From the IMG/VR virus record IMGVR_UViG_3300031787_000190, positions 1 to 49,248 of that record: a DNA stretch of 49,248 nt. One strand, given 5' to 3'. The translations under genes and the position numbers were made by a program. Positions 1 through 9,014 of this stretch are shown piece after piece. The notes under the pieces were generated by a model, which was not told where the DNA came from, did no database searches, and saw nothing but the letters and a program-made list of their open reading frames with translations. Numbering within the stretch: the first letter of the stretch is position 1; every line of letters starts with the position of its first letter. The stretch comes from a virus.

Positions 1-411
1 TTGACCTGATCCTTGAACTGCTTGAGCTTGTAAAGCAAGCCGTTGTCCTTGACCTAAAGTTGGATCTTCTCTAAGCTGTTGTAAGCGAGCCTGCTCAGCT
101 CCTGCAACTCTTCCAAGTCCTTGTTCAAGATTTAAACGTGTAGCAGCGTCAAAACCCCCTGCTTCCACTATTCCACTAATATCCTCCAAAGCTGCCATTT
201 GGGCTGCTTGAAGTCTGGGGTCCATTTGTATTTCTTCAAATCTGGAAGGACCGAGAGCTTCAGCTTCCAATAGTCCTACAAGTTCAGGACTCTCTAAAGC
301 AATACGCTGAGCCTCTATCGTTGGTATACCAATAGCTTCTAAGCGAGCAATGTTATCTCGCATAAGCTTATTAGCTTCTTTCATTTCACTTTTACCAGAA
401 TCCTTACTCAT
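1..411 (-). CDS. Ala/Gln-rich virion-associated protein, C-terminal part outside the window
   Basis: The ATG lies at 411-409 and the frame stays open to the window edge, giving 137 visible residues. The visible part is rich in Ala, Gln, Glu and Leu, predicts as helical, and contains a segment reading MDPRLQAAQMAALEDISGIV. Proteins with this kind of segment recur downstream of tail or internal virion proteins in metagenomic podoviruses; that is from memory, not a search. Its start overlaps the end of the upstream GNAT-like gene by 8 nt, so the two are translationally coupled. A structural or ejected virion protein is likely, but no catalytic function can be assigned. Confidence 0.6.
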   Translation of the reverse strand, partial: MSKDSGKSEMKEANKLMRDNIARLEAIGIPTIEAQRIALESPELVGLLEAEALGPSRFEEIQMDPRLQAAQMAALEDISGIVEAGGFDAATRLNLEQGLGRVAGAEQARLQQLREDPTLGQGQRLALQAQAVQGSGQ

Positions 412-763
412 ATTTTACATCCCTACTATAAAAAATACAATAAATATCTTCATAACTTTTTGACATACCAAATAATTGACACAAATGTGCAGTTCTTTGT
501 TGTGTAAACTCAGAAGTACTTTTGCTAATTTGTGCAGATATTGTTTTACACTTATTTTCTTTAGCAATTACTTCTACTTTATCAGACAACTCCCTCCATT
601 TATTTTTTCCTCTCGCTTGGGGAGATACGTACATTTCTATAATTTTTAAACAACTAACTGGACCTACTTTTTGAAATTGATAAGTAGCAAAACTATTCTC
701 GTCTTCTATTGTTTGCCAGTCAAGTATTTCTTTTACAAACTCTGCATATAAACTAGGCATCAT
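404..763 (-). CDS. GNAT-like acetyltransferase, 119 aa
   Basis: This small protein has the layout of a minimal GNAT fold: a beta strand reading LKIIEMYVSP followed by QARGKNKW, which resembles the acetyl-CoA binding turn (R/Q-x-x-G-x-G/A), then a helix and strand ending KTISAQI. The second Gly of the motif is not ideal, so activity is uncertain. The start overlaps the stop of the upstream 866-aa gene as TAATG, and the stop overlaps the start of the next gene, so the three form a tightly coupled block. Small GNAT-like genes are often found near internal virion proteins of podoviruses. Substrate unknown. Confidence 0.5.
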   Translation of the reverse strand: MMPSLYAEFVKEILDWQTIEDENSFATYQFQKVGPVSCLKIIEMYVSPQARGKNKWRELSDKVEVIAKENKCKTISAQISKSTSEFTQQRTAHLCQLFGMSKSYEDIYCIFYSRDVKYE

Positions 764-3363
764 TAACCTTGCCTTCTTAATAAATCTAATAACGCAGAAG
801 TTCTAGCTTGAGTAGTTTCTGTATTTGCGATATTTGCTCTATTTTCAAATCCTTGACCTTTTAAAAATTGAGCATATTTATTTTGTAAATCTTTTATGGC
901 TAAATCTTTTGCTATAGCAGATCCGTAAGCTTTCATTGCACCAGTATTAATACCTCCAACAGCTCCACCAATTCCTCTAAATATATCTCCCACTACGCTA
1001 GATCCAGCAATGTCTCCAGCATCTGAGATAATTCCGCCTGCCCCAGATCTAATATCTTGAACTCCCTGCCCAATTGTGCCCAATCCCTTAATTCCTAGCT
1101 TTTCTTCTAGTTCCTTATATAAATCAGTGGTTGATTGTATTGGATCTAATGTATTAGATCCTATAGTTCCACCTATTGCAGCTCCTACTGCAGCTCCTGG
1201 TGCAGCACCAATTCCTCCAAATAAACTTCCTACACTAGCTCCTGTAGTAGCTCCAGCTGTTGCTCCTTCTAATGCCGATCCTCCAATATTCGACTCCACG
1301 TCTTTTGAAGTTGAAGTTGCCCCTAAAAATCTATTTAACAAATCTCTATTCGATAATAACGACTTTACTGCTTCTTGGGATTCTGCATTAACATCATAAC
1401 CGGCTTGACGAAGCATATCAGCTACGTTTCCTCCAACAGATGCACTGTAAGTTTTTGTTTTCTTACCAAATATATTACCTCTTGAAACTTTTTTAGATCC
1501 TGTTCCAGTTAAATTTGCCCCCTTAGAAGCGGTCTCAAATCCTTGCTGAGCTTGATCTAATAATTTTCTAAAAGACTCTGTATCCAAAGAACTAGCTAAA
1601 TCCTGAGTTCCTGCTTTTTCTAAATCTGTATACAATAAGTCTTTTTGTAATTCTTTTGAAATATCAGTTCCAGCTAACTTTGCCAACGCAAGTTGTCTAC
1701 TTAATTCATCTTTTGTAATAATTTTTGCTCGTTCAGCTTGTGCAGTTCTGATATCTTCTGGACGAATATTATAAAGACCTTCACCTGCTCCAATTCCTAA
1801 AACTGCAGCTTCTTCTGGAGAAAGAACCCACTGATTAAGATTCATACCTTTAACAGCATCTAATTCTTTTTTATATTGCTTATATTCTGGAGATGCTTCT
1901 ATTTTTGTATACTCACTTCTTAAATTATTTATATCTTCTTGTATTTTATTATAATTATCTCTTGCTTTTTTTATACCTGCTTCACCACTCCCATCAAACC
2001 AAGCATTAATTTCAGCTTCTTTAGCTAATTTCAAATCCTTTTCTTTTTTACTAATTAAACTAGGAATTGAATTTATTTTTTCTACAGTTGGAGAATACTG
2101 CTTATTCAATTCAGTAATTTGTTCTTTTTGTATTTGTTTATTTGTTGCACCTTTATTTTGAAGAGATTTTCTAAAATACTCAGGAAGTCTTTCCCACTCT
2201 GTAAGGTATACAGGCTTTCCTTCTTTATCAACAACAGGATTTCCTTTTGCATCTAATTTTTGTATAGGTTTTCCTGACTCATCAACGGCTGGTGTTTTAA
2301 TTAAATCATCTATTCTTTTTTCTGTAGCTTGTTCTTCTTCAGTTCTAGCTCCTGTAAACGCCCCTCTAGCTTCAGCACGTATTTGTTCTATTGCTGCTTT
2401 TCTTTGCATTGCTTCATTGGCTGATAAATTTTGTGCAGCTTGTAAAATTTGTTGTGATTGAAGTGCTGGTTGAGCTTGTTGTTGTAGTTGTTTTACTCCT
2501 TGCTCAGAAGCATTTAAAAGTAATGCGTCAAGTCTAGAGGCTCCTCTACTGTAGTCTCTACCACGACCAAATACATCTTTAAGTAATTGCTCTCTTCCTA
2601 AAGCTGTTTGAGTTAATTCTCCTGCTTGTTGAGCAATTCTTGCTTTCTGCGCAGCTGGATCATAAAGACCGGCTTGTTGTAAAGATTGTGGGCCTTGGTA
2701 TTGTGCGTTAATAATGTCGGCAAAACGTTGAGTTTGTTCTGGAGTAAAATACTGTTGAGGTTGAGCTGGAGCTTGTGGCTGAGTCGGCATCTGTACTGGA
2801 GGATTAATTCTCGCCTCAGGTATAGTTGGTTGGGGTAAAGCGGGAAGAGTTACCATTCTTCTTTGAGCAGGTTGTTCTTCTATAGGAATATTTTCAGGTA
2901 GTACGTTAACTGAAGGAGCTTGGTAAGTTACTCCTCTAGCAGCTTTAACTATATCCGCTGCTTCTTGTCCAGCTGTTTCCATTCCAGCCAGACTTCCCGC
3001 TTGCATTTGTGTTCCAAAAGTTTTCTGAGCTTGTTGTGTTGCTTTTTGAGCACCGGCTCCTAGCCTTTGAACTTGACTAGCTGCGGCTTGAGCAACTCTT
3101 TGTTGACCTCCACCTTGAGCAGCTTGTAAATAACTTTTAAGATTAGCGAATGTGCCAGTTCCAGCTTTTTGAGGCTTTGGCATCGGCTGTACTTGCTGTG
3201 AGGACTGAGCTGATGTAATTCTACTCGGAGTAGTAGTTTGTTGAACTGCAGATTCTTGTTGAGGTTGAGGCTGACCTTCTTGTTGAGTTTGAGGTTGTTG
3301 AGTTGTAAGAAGCTCTCCCATCCCCCTCCCCTGAACTTCGTCTTGATCTTTACGAATTGCCAT
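763..3363 (-). CDS. Large internal virion protein with Gln-rich N-terminus and glycine-zipper segment, 866 aa
   Basis: Residues 1 to about 60 are Gln/Pro-rich and low complexity. Residues about 60-330 are Ala/Gln-rich, and about 330-600 are charged with coiled-coil character. Residues about 700-760 carry a long Gly/Ala-rich hydrophobic stretch of alternating small residues (glycine zipper, around GASVGSLFGGIGAAPGAA) that could insert in a membrane. The C-terminus ends ARTSALLDLLRRQG, resembling the tails of three proteins encoded at 35030-37045. A late-promoter motif lies at 3385-3400, about 25 nt upstream of the ATG. By size, composition and position I infer an ejected or internal head protein analogous to T7 gp15/gp16. 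No enzymatic domain is recognisable. Confidence 0.6.
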   Translation of the reverse strand: MAIRKDQDEVQGRGMGELLTTQQPQTQQEGQPQPQQESAVQQTTTPSRITSAQSSQQVQPMPKPQKAGTGTFANLKSYLQAAQGGGQQRVAQAAASQVQRLGAGAQKATQQAQKTFGTQMQAGSLAGMETAGQEAADIVKAARGVTYQAPSVNVLPENIPIEEQPAQRRMVTLPALPQPTIPEARINPPVQMPTQPQAPAQPQQYFTPEQTQRFADIINAQYQGPQSLQQAGLYDPAAQKARIAQQAGELTQTALGREQLLKDVFGRGRDYSRGASRLDALLLNASEQGVKQLQQQAQPALQSQQILQAAQNLSANEAMQRKAAIEQIRAEARGAFTGARTEEEQATEKRIDDLIKTPAVDESGKPIQKLDAKGNPVVDKEGKPVYLTEWERLPEYFRKSLQNKGATNKQIQKEQITELNKQYSPTVEKINSIPSLISKKEKDLKLAKEAEINAWFDGSGEAGIKKARDNYNKIQEDINNLRSEYTKIEASPEYKQYKKELDAVKGMNLNQWVLSPEEAAVLGIGAGEGLYNIRPEDIRTAQAERAKIITKDELSRQLALAKLAGTDISKELQKDLLYTDLEKAGTQDLASSLDTESFRKLLDQAQQGFETASKGANLTGTGSKKVSRGNIFGKKTKTYSASVGGNVADMLRQAGYDVNAESQEAVKSLLSNRDLLNRFLGATSTSKDVESNIGGSALEGATAGATTGASVGSLFGGIGAAPGAAVGAAIGGTIGSNTLDPIQSTTDLYKELEEKLGIKGLGTIGQGVQDIRSGAGGIISDAGDIAGSSVVGDIFRGIGGAVGGINTGAMKAYGSAIAKDLAIKDLQNKYAQFLKGQGFENRANIANTETTQARTSALLDLLRRQG

Positions 3364-3384
3364 AGATTTACACCTTTTTCCTCT

Positions 3385-3400
3385 GTAATATAAGGGTGTT
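3385..3400 (-). promoter_or_regulatory. Late-promoter motif AACACCCTTATATTAC
   Basis: Exact copy of the recurring motif, oriented toward the 866-aa virion gene, with its 3' end 22 nt from the ATG. A sigma70 promoter facing the opposite way starts about 47 nt to its right. Confidence 0.65.
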
Positions 3401-3446
3401 AAATAGCATTTTTTTAATATAACACAAATTCAATTACTTGTAAAGT

Positions 3447-3475
3447 TTGCCAATTTCACAAAGTTGTGCTATATT
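3447..3475 (+). promoter_or_regulatory. Sigma70 promoter with overlapping dyad
   Basis: TTGCCA at 3447-3452, a 17-nt spacer, and TATATT at 3470-3475. A 7-bp inverted repeat, TCACAAA ... TTTGTGA, spans the spacer and -10 region and could be an operator. It points away from the neighbouring late genes and can only drive the non-coding stretch that follows. Confidence 0.6.
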
Positions 3476-3479
3476 TGTG

Positions 3480-3779
3480 ATCGGAGACTAACATCTCCTC
3501 TTTTTGCTCTTTTGGACCGTGAAATAGAGAGTTTACAAGCGAACTCGATATATGAGCCGGTGTAGGAAACGAAATACTCAACTAGGTGTCGAAAAACCAT
3601 TAAGTACCTAGCGGAAAGCCAGAGAGTTAAACAAAACGACTTGAGACTTGGAGTTTTGTAGAAAAGAGAAATTTAGGTTAAAAGCCCAAACCTTATCCCC
3701 AAATAGTTGAAAATACGTACTAAGGATCTGGTTTTACTAGTAGAGACTAAAGCTCTATATAGAGAAAACTATGTCAAAA
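3480..3779 (+). ncRNA. Candidate structured RNA, about 300 nt
   Basis: No ORF is evident between 3364 and 3779, and this part follows a plus-strand sigma70 promoter. Local helices that can be read directly: GGAGA/TCTCC closing a 6-nt loop; ACCG/CGGT enclosing GAGTT/AACTC; CTAGGT/ACCTAG; ACAAAAC/GTTTTGT; AGGTT/AACCT or the competing CCTTA/TAAGG; and GTTTT/AAAAC enclosing AGAG/CTCT near the end. There is no clear poly-U terminator, so the 3' end is a guess. Strand rests on the promoter; a structured element in the minus-strand mRNA is the alternative. It matches no RNA family I recognise. Confidence 0.5.
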
Positions 3780-4196
3780 TTATTGAATAAGTTCCAAAGT
3801 TAATCTATATTTTACTCCAGGTAAGAATCCAACCCCGTAATTAACCTTGACAACGCCATTGCCTTGATGGCTCCAATCAATGTATGGAAACTGTGTAAGC
3901 TTTGAACTAGTGCTGGATAAATCTTGAATTTTACCAATATGAAGCATAGTGACATTAGTTAGCTTTGAATTAATTAAAGCATTTCCATTTGGCTTACCTT
4001 CGGAAGTAAATGTAATCTCCAAATCAACCTTAGACCTGGCTAAGTTATCAAAATCAAGTTGTCCATTTACCACTTGAAATATCTCATCAGAAAATTCATT
4101 ATAGGAACCAGCAATTGATTCTACAATTTCTGTTGGAGTAGATTTATCATCTACATCTTCTGGGATAATTCTTCGAATATCACTAAGTTTTGGCAT
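3780..4196 (-). CDS. Virion-associated protein of unknown function, 138 aa
   Basis: The protein starts MPKLSDIRRIIPEDVDD. It has a mixed alpha/beta N-terminal half and a beta-rich C-terminal half ending in a hydrophobic strand (YGVGFLPGVKYRLTLELIQ). It lies 3 nt downstream of the tail nozzle gene in the same transcript, so it is probably co-expressed with the tail tube genes and is a virion or assembly component. I recognise no family. Confidence 0.55.
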   Translation of the reverse strand: MPKLSDIRRIIPEDVDDKSTPTEIVESIAGSYNEFSDEIFQVVNGQLDFDNLARSKVDLEITFTSEGKPNGNALINSKLTNVTMLHIGKIQDLSSTSSKLTQFPYIDWSHQGNGVVKVNYGVGFLPGVKYRLTLELIQ

Positions 4197-4199
4197 ATT

Positions 4200-7100
4200 T
4201 TACCTATAGCCTCTAGTAGAAACTTCTCTAGGTTCAAGCGAAACTCCAATGAGTTTAAACTCTTCTCTTGCATTCACATGAATAAATTGAACATGTAAGT
4301 ATCTACATCTAGATTTATCTCTAGGAATTAAAGTCCTTATAGGAACTTCATTACCTTCTCCTCCAAAAGTGACGTTAGCCCAACTATACCCATCCCAGTA
4401 TCCAGGACCTTTTCCTGTAAAGTCTATTGGAGAGAAATCATATGATCTATCAGAAGAGTATGCTACAGTTCCTCCCCAAAAATTGTTTTGATCAAAAATC
4501 AGTGTGCCATCTGGAACTTGTTTTGTAGACTCTGGTTTTCCAAAATGCTGTGGGGCGTATTGTACAAGACATTTAATTCCCTTGAAGAAACTAACATCTC
4601 CTTGTATAAATTTATTACTAAACTTAACTGTAATTAAATTTCCTCGTGGATTTACAGAGGTAACTAAAGTTTCGTAAACTAAAAGCTCCTCTACTTTTTT
4701 ATAATTTTTAAAACTTGTGTTAGCAAATTCACTATTTAGGTAATCTACTATAGCATTAAAATCATCCCTTAAATCAAGCAATGCAGATGAGCTTGATGGA
4801 GTCGGAACCGCTATTCCATCTGTTTGAAGTTTATTGGCTACTTGAGCAAGTTTATCTGCTAGGTTATCTCCTGTGACAGCTTTTAAAGAAATGTAATTAC
4901 TCGTAGCTAGGGTATCTCTATCTAATTTTTTTAAAAATCTATTAAACTTATTTATATCTAAGTATTGACTTTGAACAAGAACATCTCCTACTTCTAGTTC
5001 AGAAACAGAGGATATTGTGAAAGTTGTACCATTGATAGCATTCGCACCAATTGCTCTCACAATTTCTCTGTCGGCATAATCTTGCCTTTCAAAATTTTTT
5101 CTTTCTTTTAAAACATAAGGTCTTCCAGAGGAATCTCCTAAATAAATCTTGTCATCACTTGGATTCACAACACCGCAATTTGCAGGTTTTGTCCATCTAG
5201 TCCAAGTTCTGGTAAAAGTATTGTATCTAAAAGCTTGCGTTGCGTATTGATCTGTCGTCCTTTCTGGAAGCCATAATAAATAACATCTATCCGATTCAGA
5301 TGACATTCCCCAACTCATAAGCTTGTAGTCAAACTTAGCATTAGCGACTTCCTGAATCTTATTTTCAATATTCCTAGAAATAACTCCTACTCCAGTTTCA
5401 GAAACTGTTACTACACCCTGACTGGTTAACACATAAATCAGGTTATTTAAGTTAATGGCTGTGTCTGGTGCATATGTTAAAGCGGATGAATCCGATAGTC
5501 TAAAAGTGAAATTTGGAGCTGCTGGACCTGTTATAACATATACTCCATCCTCTTTAAGGACAATTAAACTATCTCGTAAAGCCATTACCCTTTGAATTGC
5601 TTTATCTCTTGGTCCAATATCCAAGTAATTTACAAGAGGTACTGATTCTGGCTGCCCTATTTTTGAAAAGTATAACCTATTTGGATTAACAGAATTATCT
5701 GATGCGACATCAGCCGCAAACACTACAGCTTGATCAAAAGTTAAATAAGTATCAGGATTAGTAAATCCGGATAGCTTAAATGATGTTATAGATGGAGTAG
5801 ATGATACTACTTTTTTACCAGTTACGATAGGGGTTGTAGAAGTTGGATCAACAAATATATACACTTGTTGTCCAGTAGTAAAATTATGACTGTAAAAGGT
5901 AGTAAATAGATCAGGATTAACAAAGTCATCGATAAGAGACGCTACGGGCAAAGAGGGTTCAAATACTGGAACATCTGTCGTATGGCTAAAGCCAAGAAAA
6001 AATTGATTATCTTCCAAAGATTTGGCTTCTAATATTAAAATACCAGGTAAATCATCTGCTCCAGATGAATAAAAAGCGTTCACTGGTGATTGCGTATCTT
6101 TGTTTATTACACGCTCTAAAGACCTGGCTGTGTCCTCTACTGATAGAGCTTGAGAAGCTAATCCTGACAGAAGCACTTCGTTTAAAGAAGCATTCTCTCC
6201 AAAACCCTCCCTAATAACAGTAGGTAATATCCAACCACTATTTACGCTGGATTGTGTAGTAACATTAACTTCGCCATTATCTTGATAAAAAAGTCTTATG
6301 TTTCCAGATGCAGGTACAAAGCTAATTCTAGAAATACCTAAGCCTAAAGATAGGTCTATTGGAGATCCACCAGATGTTAATGATATTCTAAAGTTATCCT
6401 GAGTTTTATTTATTACGTAGTAGTTAGTACTGCTAGATAATCCAGCCGGTATTGTTTCAGTAAATGTAACTAAATCTCCATTGATTAATCCGTGATTCTT
6501 TATAGAAATTACATCGGTTGAAGCAGTTATATCAGTTTCTAAATTTATATCAAAACTGGATCTATTAACTAAAATGTCTGGTATATCAAAAAAAGCATCT
6601 TCAAAAGCTTCAACAGATCCTTGCACTGTATCATCATACCCTTCCAAGGCGACACGCAATAAGATTGAATTGTCGCTTTCGGGTATTTCTGTGGTATGGG
6701 TAATGGTAGCGGTTCCTGATGCGGTCGATAGATTTAAAAAAGCACCTCCTACAGAAGTAGAAAGTTTTAAAACATTATCGCTAACTCTAGTTACATAATA
6801 AGTTCCAGCTATTAATCCTCCTGGAAGAGAAGTTCCCGATATTGATACTTTATCATTTGTAGCAAAATTATGCCCAGTTATTGTTATTTCTTCTGTGGTA
6901 GAATTAATATCAGTCTCATCAAAAACATAACTTATAGTTCCTTTGTCGAACCAAACTCTATACTTTATTTTATTTTGAGCTGTCATTATATCAAAATAAG
7001 TATTTCCTACAGTTTCTGATTTTCTTTTAGCTGTAAACTCTATAATTTCACTTTGACCTGAAAAAGTATAGCTTCTTAAAACCGATGAATTACCAATATA

Positions 7101-9011
7101 TAACTTTGAATATCCAGATATTAGCTGAGTAACGGCTAATAAGTTAAATTGTAATCTATGTCTTTCTTTTGTATTTGCATAAAAAGCAGAGTTTTTAAAA
7201 ACAGCTACATCATGAGCTATTGGAGGTTGTTCATTAGAGTATAATGCACCCTCCCCAGTCACTGGGTTTGTGTATAAAAATAACCCACCCTGCCTAAATG
7301 TGTCTGGAACTATGTCTTCATAAGTTATTGTAGCAGGAATAGCTCCAGAACCTTCCACGGCTGGATACTCTGCAATTTTTTGAAATTCATTACCAGGATC
7401 AATATCATTTAATGTTTGCCCAGAAGAAACAGTTATAAAAGCTGTCCTATAAATTTCATAAAAATAATCTCTATCATTTGTGTTTATAATTTCGGTAGGC
7501 ACCGTAAAAACAATTGTGGCATTTGCTGGAGTTCCTACTGATGTTTGACCATCAAATATCTTAGAAACTTCCATAAAAGTATTAATTATATTTCCAGCAC
7601 TTGCATCCGTTACATTACCGCCATCTATATTCGTGACTGTTATTTTTGCAGCTTCTGCAGATACTTTTATATCGCTTATGGTGTTTAATGTTTCTGCAAT
7701 TTTAGCTGTATAATTTTCTTTTGTTTTTGATGCTAATTTATATATTTCAACTTCTTTTAAAGATCTTCCTACTAATAGACCATCTGTAGGAACATTGTCA
7801 GTTCCTGAAATATTAAACCAACAAGCAAATTTATTATTAGGAGTATCAAATATAAAAAAATTACTATTATTTATTCCGCTATAAATATACCCTGTTCCAA
7901 CAGCATCTGTCAGTTGTATTGCAGAACCGCCTAAAGTAGCAGATATTGATAAGTTATCAGTTAAACTTGATGGAACAAAAACTAAAGTTGCAGTTCCGGC
8001 AGCCGCAGATAGATTAAAAGCAGCCCCTCCGCTACTAGTTGATAATTTTATCACATTGTCTGAAATTCTAATAACATAGTATATTCCAGCTGTTAAACCA
8101 CCAGGAAGTGATGCACCAGAAATGGTTACTTGACTATTATTAGCTAAATTATGATTTTCAATTGTTATTTCTTCTGTGGAACTATTTATTTTAGCTTCTG
8201 TAAATGTGTGAGTAATATTAGCAGATACAATGTAATAATCTGTATTTTTATTTAATTCTTTTGGTAATGTTCCGTGAAATCTTACTTTAGTCCCAACGGT
8301 ATATCCATGATTTGCTATATTTATAATAGAACTAGAAACTGCAGTAGTAGAATCAAATTCTTTATGATTGCCCGCACCAGCATCTTTTACTGAAATAGTA
8401 AATTCTTCTCCGGTGCTAATGTCTTTTGAAGTATTTGCAATTACATATCTTGAACTGGGAACTCCTCTAATTATATTACCATTAGCATCTTTTTTAGCCC
8501 AAACTACAGAGTATCCAACTTTTGATTGTGCAGGTAAAAAACCAGAAGAAGATGGTACGGAAACTCCTTCTAATCCAAGAGCTTTTACAGCACCTGCGTT
8601 TGTAATAAATCCAGCTGAAGTTGTAAAATCCGAAGCTGATTTTGCTGATATTTTTTTTATACCTTGATTAGTAGTAAAATAAAGATTTGAATTCAACTCA
8701 AAATATTTAATTCTAAGTTTTGAAATTAACTCATTATAAGTTCCAGAAAAGTTTAAAAAAGATCCGTTTCCTGTGGAATCAAAGCTAAGCTTGTTAGAAA
8801 AGTGACGTAATATTCTACCTTTATAAGTTATTAACTGCTTAATGATAGAATCATCGTCTGTTTTATTTCCAAATTCCCCAAATCCTCTTCTACTTTGAAC
8901 AATATTATCAAAGTCAATAACACAATTATCTAATATTTCAGCAGCACCATCAGGCTTTGCAAGTTCATTGGGGCTTGTCACTAAACCACGATTAATTGTT
9001 AATACAGCCAC
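4200..9011 (-). CDS. Tail nozzle / tail tubular protein B-like, 1603 aa
   Basis: The N-terminus (about residues 20-45, PDGAAEILDNCVID ... SRRGFGEFG) and a C-terminal half with propeller-like strands (NRLYFSKIGQPESV, VMALRDSLIVLKEDGVYVI, FRYNTFTRTWTRW) match the pattern of podovirus nozzle proteins such as T7 gp12. It is about twice the usual 800 aa. The excess is largely five divergent copies of a roughly 60-80 aa beta module containing a NHG/GHN-type turn followed by a YYV strand (around nt 5740-5930, 6330-6530, 6720-6910, 7980-8200 and 8210-8350). Two copies are closely similar in both protein and DNA. It follows the head-tail adaptor by 3 nt. Expected role: distal tail tube and exit of DNA. 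Confidence 0.75.
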   Translation of the reverse strand: MAVLTINRGLVTSPNELAKPDGAAEILDNCVIDFDNIVQSRRGFGEFGNKTDDDSIIKQLITYKGRILRHFSNKLSFDSTGNGSFLNFSGTYNELISKLRIKYFELNSNLYFTTNQGIKKISAKSASDFTTSAGFITNAGAVKALGLEGVSVPSSSGFLPAQSKVGYSVVWAKKDANGNIIRGVPSSRYVIANTSKDISTGEEFTISVKDAGAGNHKEFDSTTAVSSSIINIANHGYTVGTKVRFHGTLPKELNKNTDYYIVSANITHTFTEAKINSSTEEITIENHNLANNSQVTISGASLPGGLTAGIYYVIRISDNVIKLSTSSGGAAFNLSAAAGTATLVFVPSSLTDNLSISATLGGSAIQLTDAVGTGYIYSGINNSNFFIFDTPNNKFACWFNISGTDNVPTDGLLVGRSLKEVEIYKLASKTKENYTAKIAETLNTISDIKVSAEAAKITVTNIDGGNVTDASAGNIINTFMEVSKIFDGQTSVGTPANATIVFTVPTEIINTNDRDYFYEIYRTAFITVSSGQTLNDIDPGNEFQKIAEYPAVEGSGAIPATITYEDIVPDTFRQGGLFLYTNPVTGEGALYSNEQPPIAHDVAVFKNSAFYANTKERHRLQFNLLAVTQLISGYSKLYIGNSSVLRSYTFSGQSEIIEFTAKRKSETVGNTYFDIMTAQNKIKYRVWFDKGTISYVFDETDINSTTEEITITGHNFATNDKVSISGTSLPGGLIAGTYYVTRVSDNVLKLSTSVGGAFLNLSTASGTATITHTTEIPESDNSILLRVALEGYDDTVQGSVEAFEDAFFDIPDILVNRSSFDINLETDITASTDVISIKNHGLINGDLVTFTETIPAGLSSSTNYYVINKTQDNFRISLTSGGSPIDLSLGLGISRISFVPASGNIRLFYQDNGEVNVTTQSSVNSGWILPTVIREGFGENASLNEVLLSGLASQALSVEDTARSLERVINKDTQSPVNAFYSSGADDLPGILILEAKSLEDNQFFLGFSHTTDVPVFEPSLPVASLIDDFVNPDLFTTFYSHNFTTGQQVYIFVDPTSTTPIVTGKKVVSSTPSITSFKLSGFTNPDTYLTFDQAVVFAADVASDNSVNPNRLYFSKIGQPESVPLVNYLDIGPRDKAIQRVMALRDSLIVLKEDGVYVITGPAAPNFTFRLSDSSALTYAPDTAINLNNLIYVLTSQGVVTVSETGVGVISRNIENKIQEVANAKFDYKLMSWGMSSESDRCYLLWLPERTTDQYATQAFRYNTFTRTWTRWTKPANCGVVNPSDDKIYLGDSSGRPYVLKERKNFERQDYADREIVRAIGANAINGTTFTISSVSELEVGDVLVQSQYLDINKFNRFLKKLDRDTLATSNYISLKAVTGDNLADKLAQVANKLQTDGIAVPTPSSSSALLDLRDDFNAIVDYLNSEFANTSFKNYKKVEELLVYETLVTSVNPRGNLITVKFSNKFIQGDVSFFKGIKCLVQYAPQHFGKPESTKQVPDGTLIFDQNNFWGGTVAYSSDRSYDFSPIDFTGKGPGYWDGYSWANVTFGGEGNEVPIRTLIPRDKSRCRYLHVQFIHVNAREEFKLIGVSLEPREVSTRGYR

Positions 9012-9014
9012 AAA

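Noticed and set aside
1076-1399. Plus-strand ORF of 107 aa
   Set aside because: Antisense to the 866-aa virion gene, rich in Pro/Ala by reading its Gly/Ala codons backward; no ribosome site.
3385-3400. Late motif as an ordinary sigma70 promoter (TATATT as -10)
   Set aside because: No -35 box at the right distance in any copy checked, and some copies would leave no leader before the ATG.
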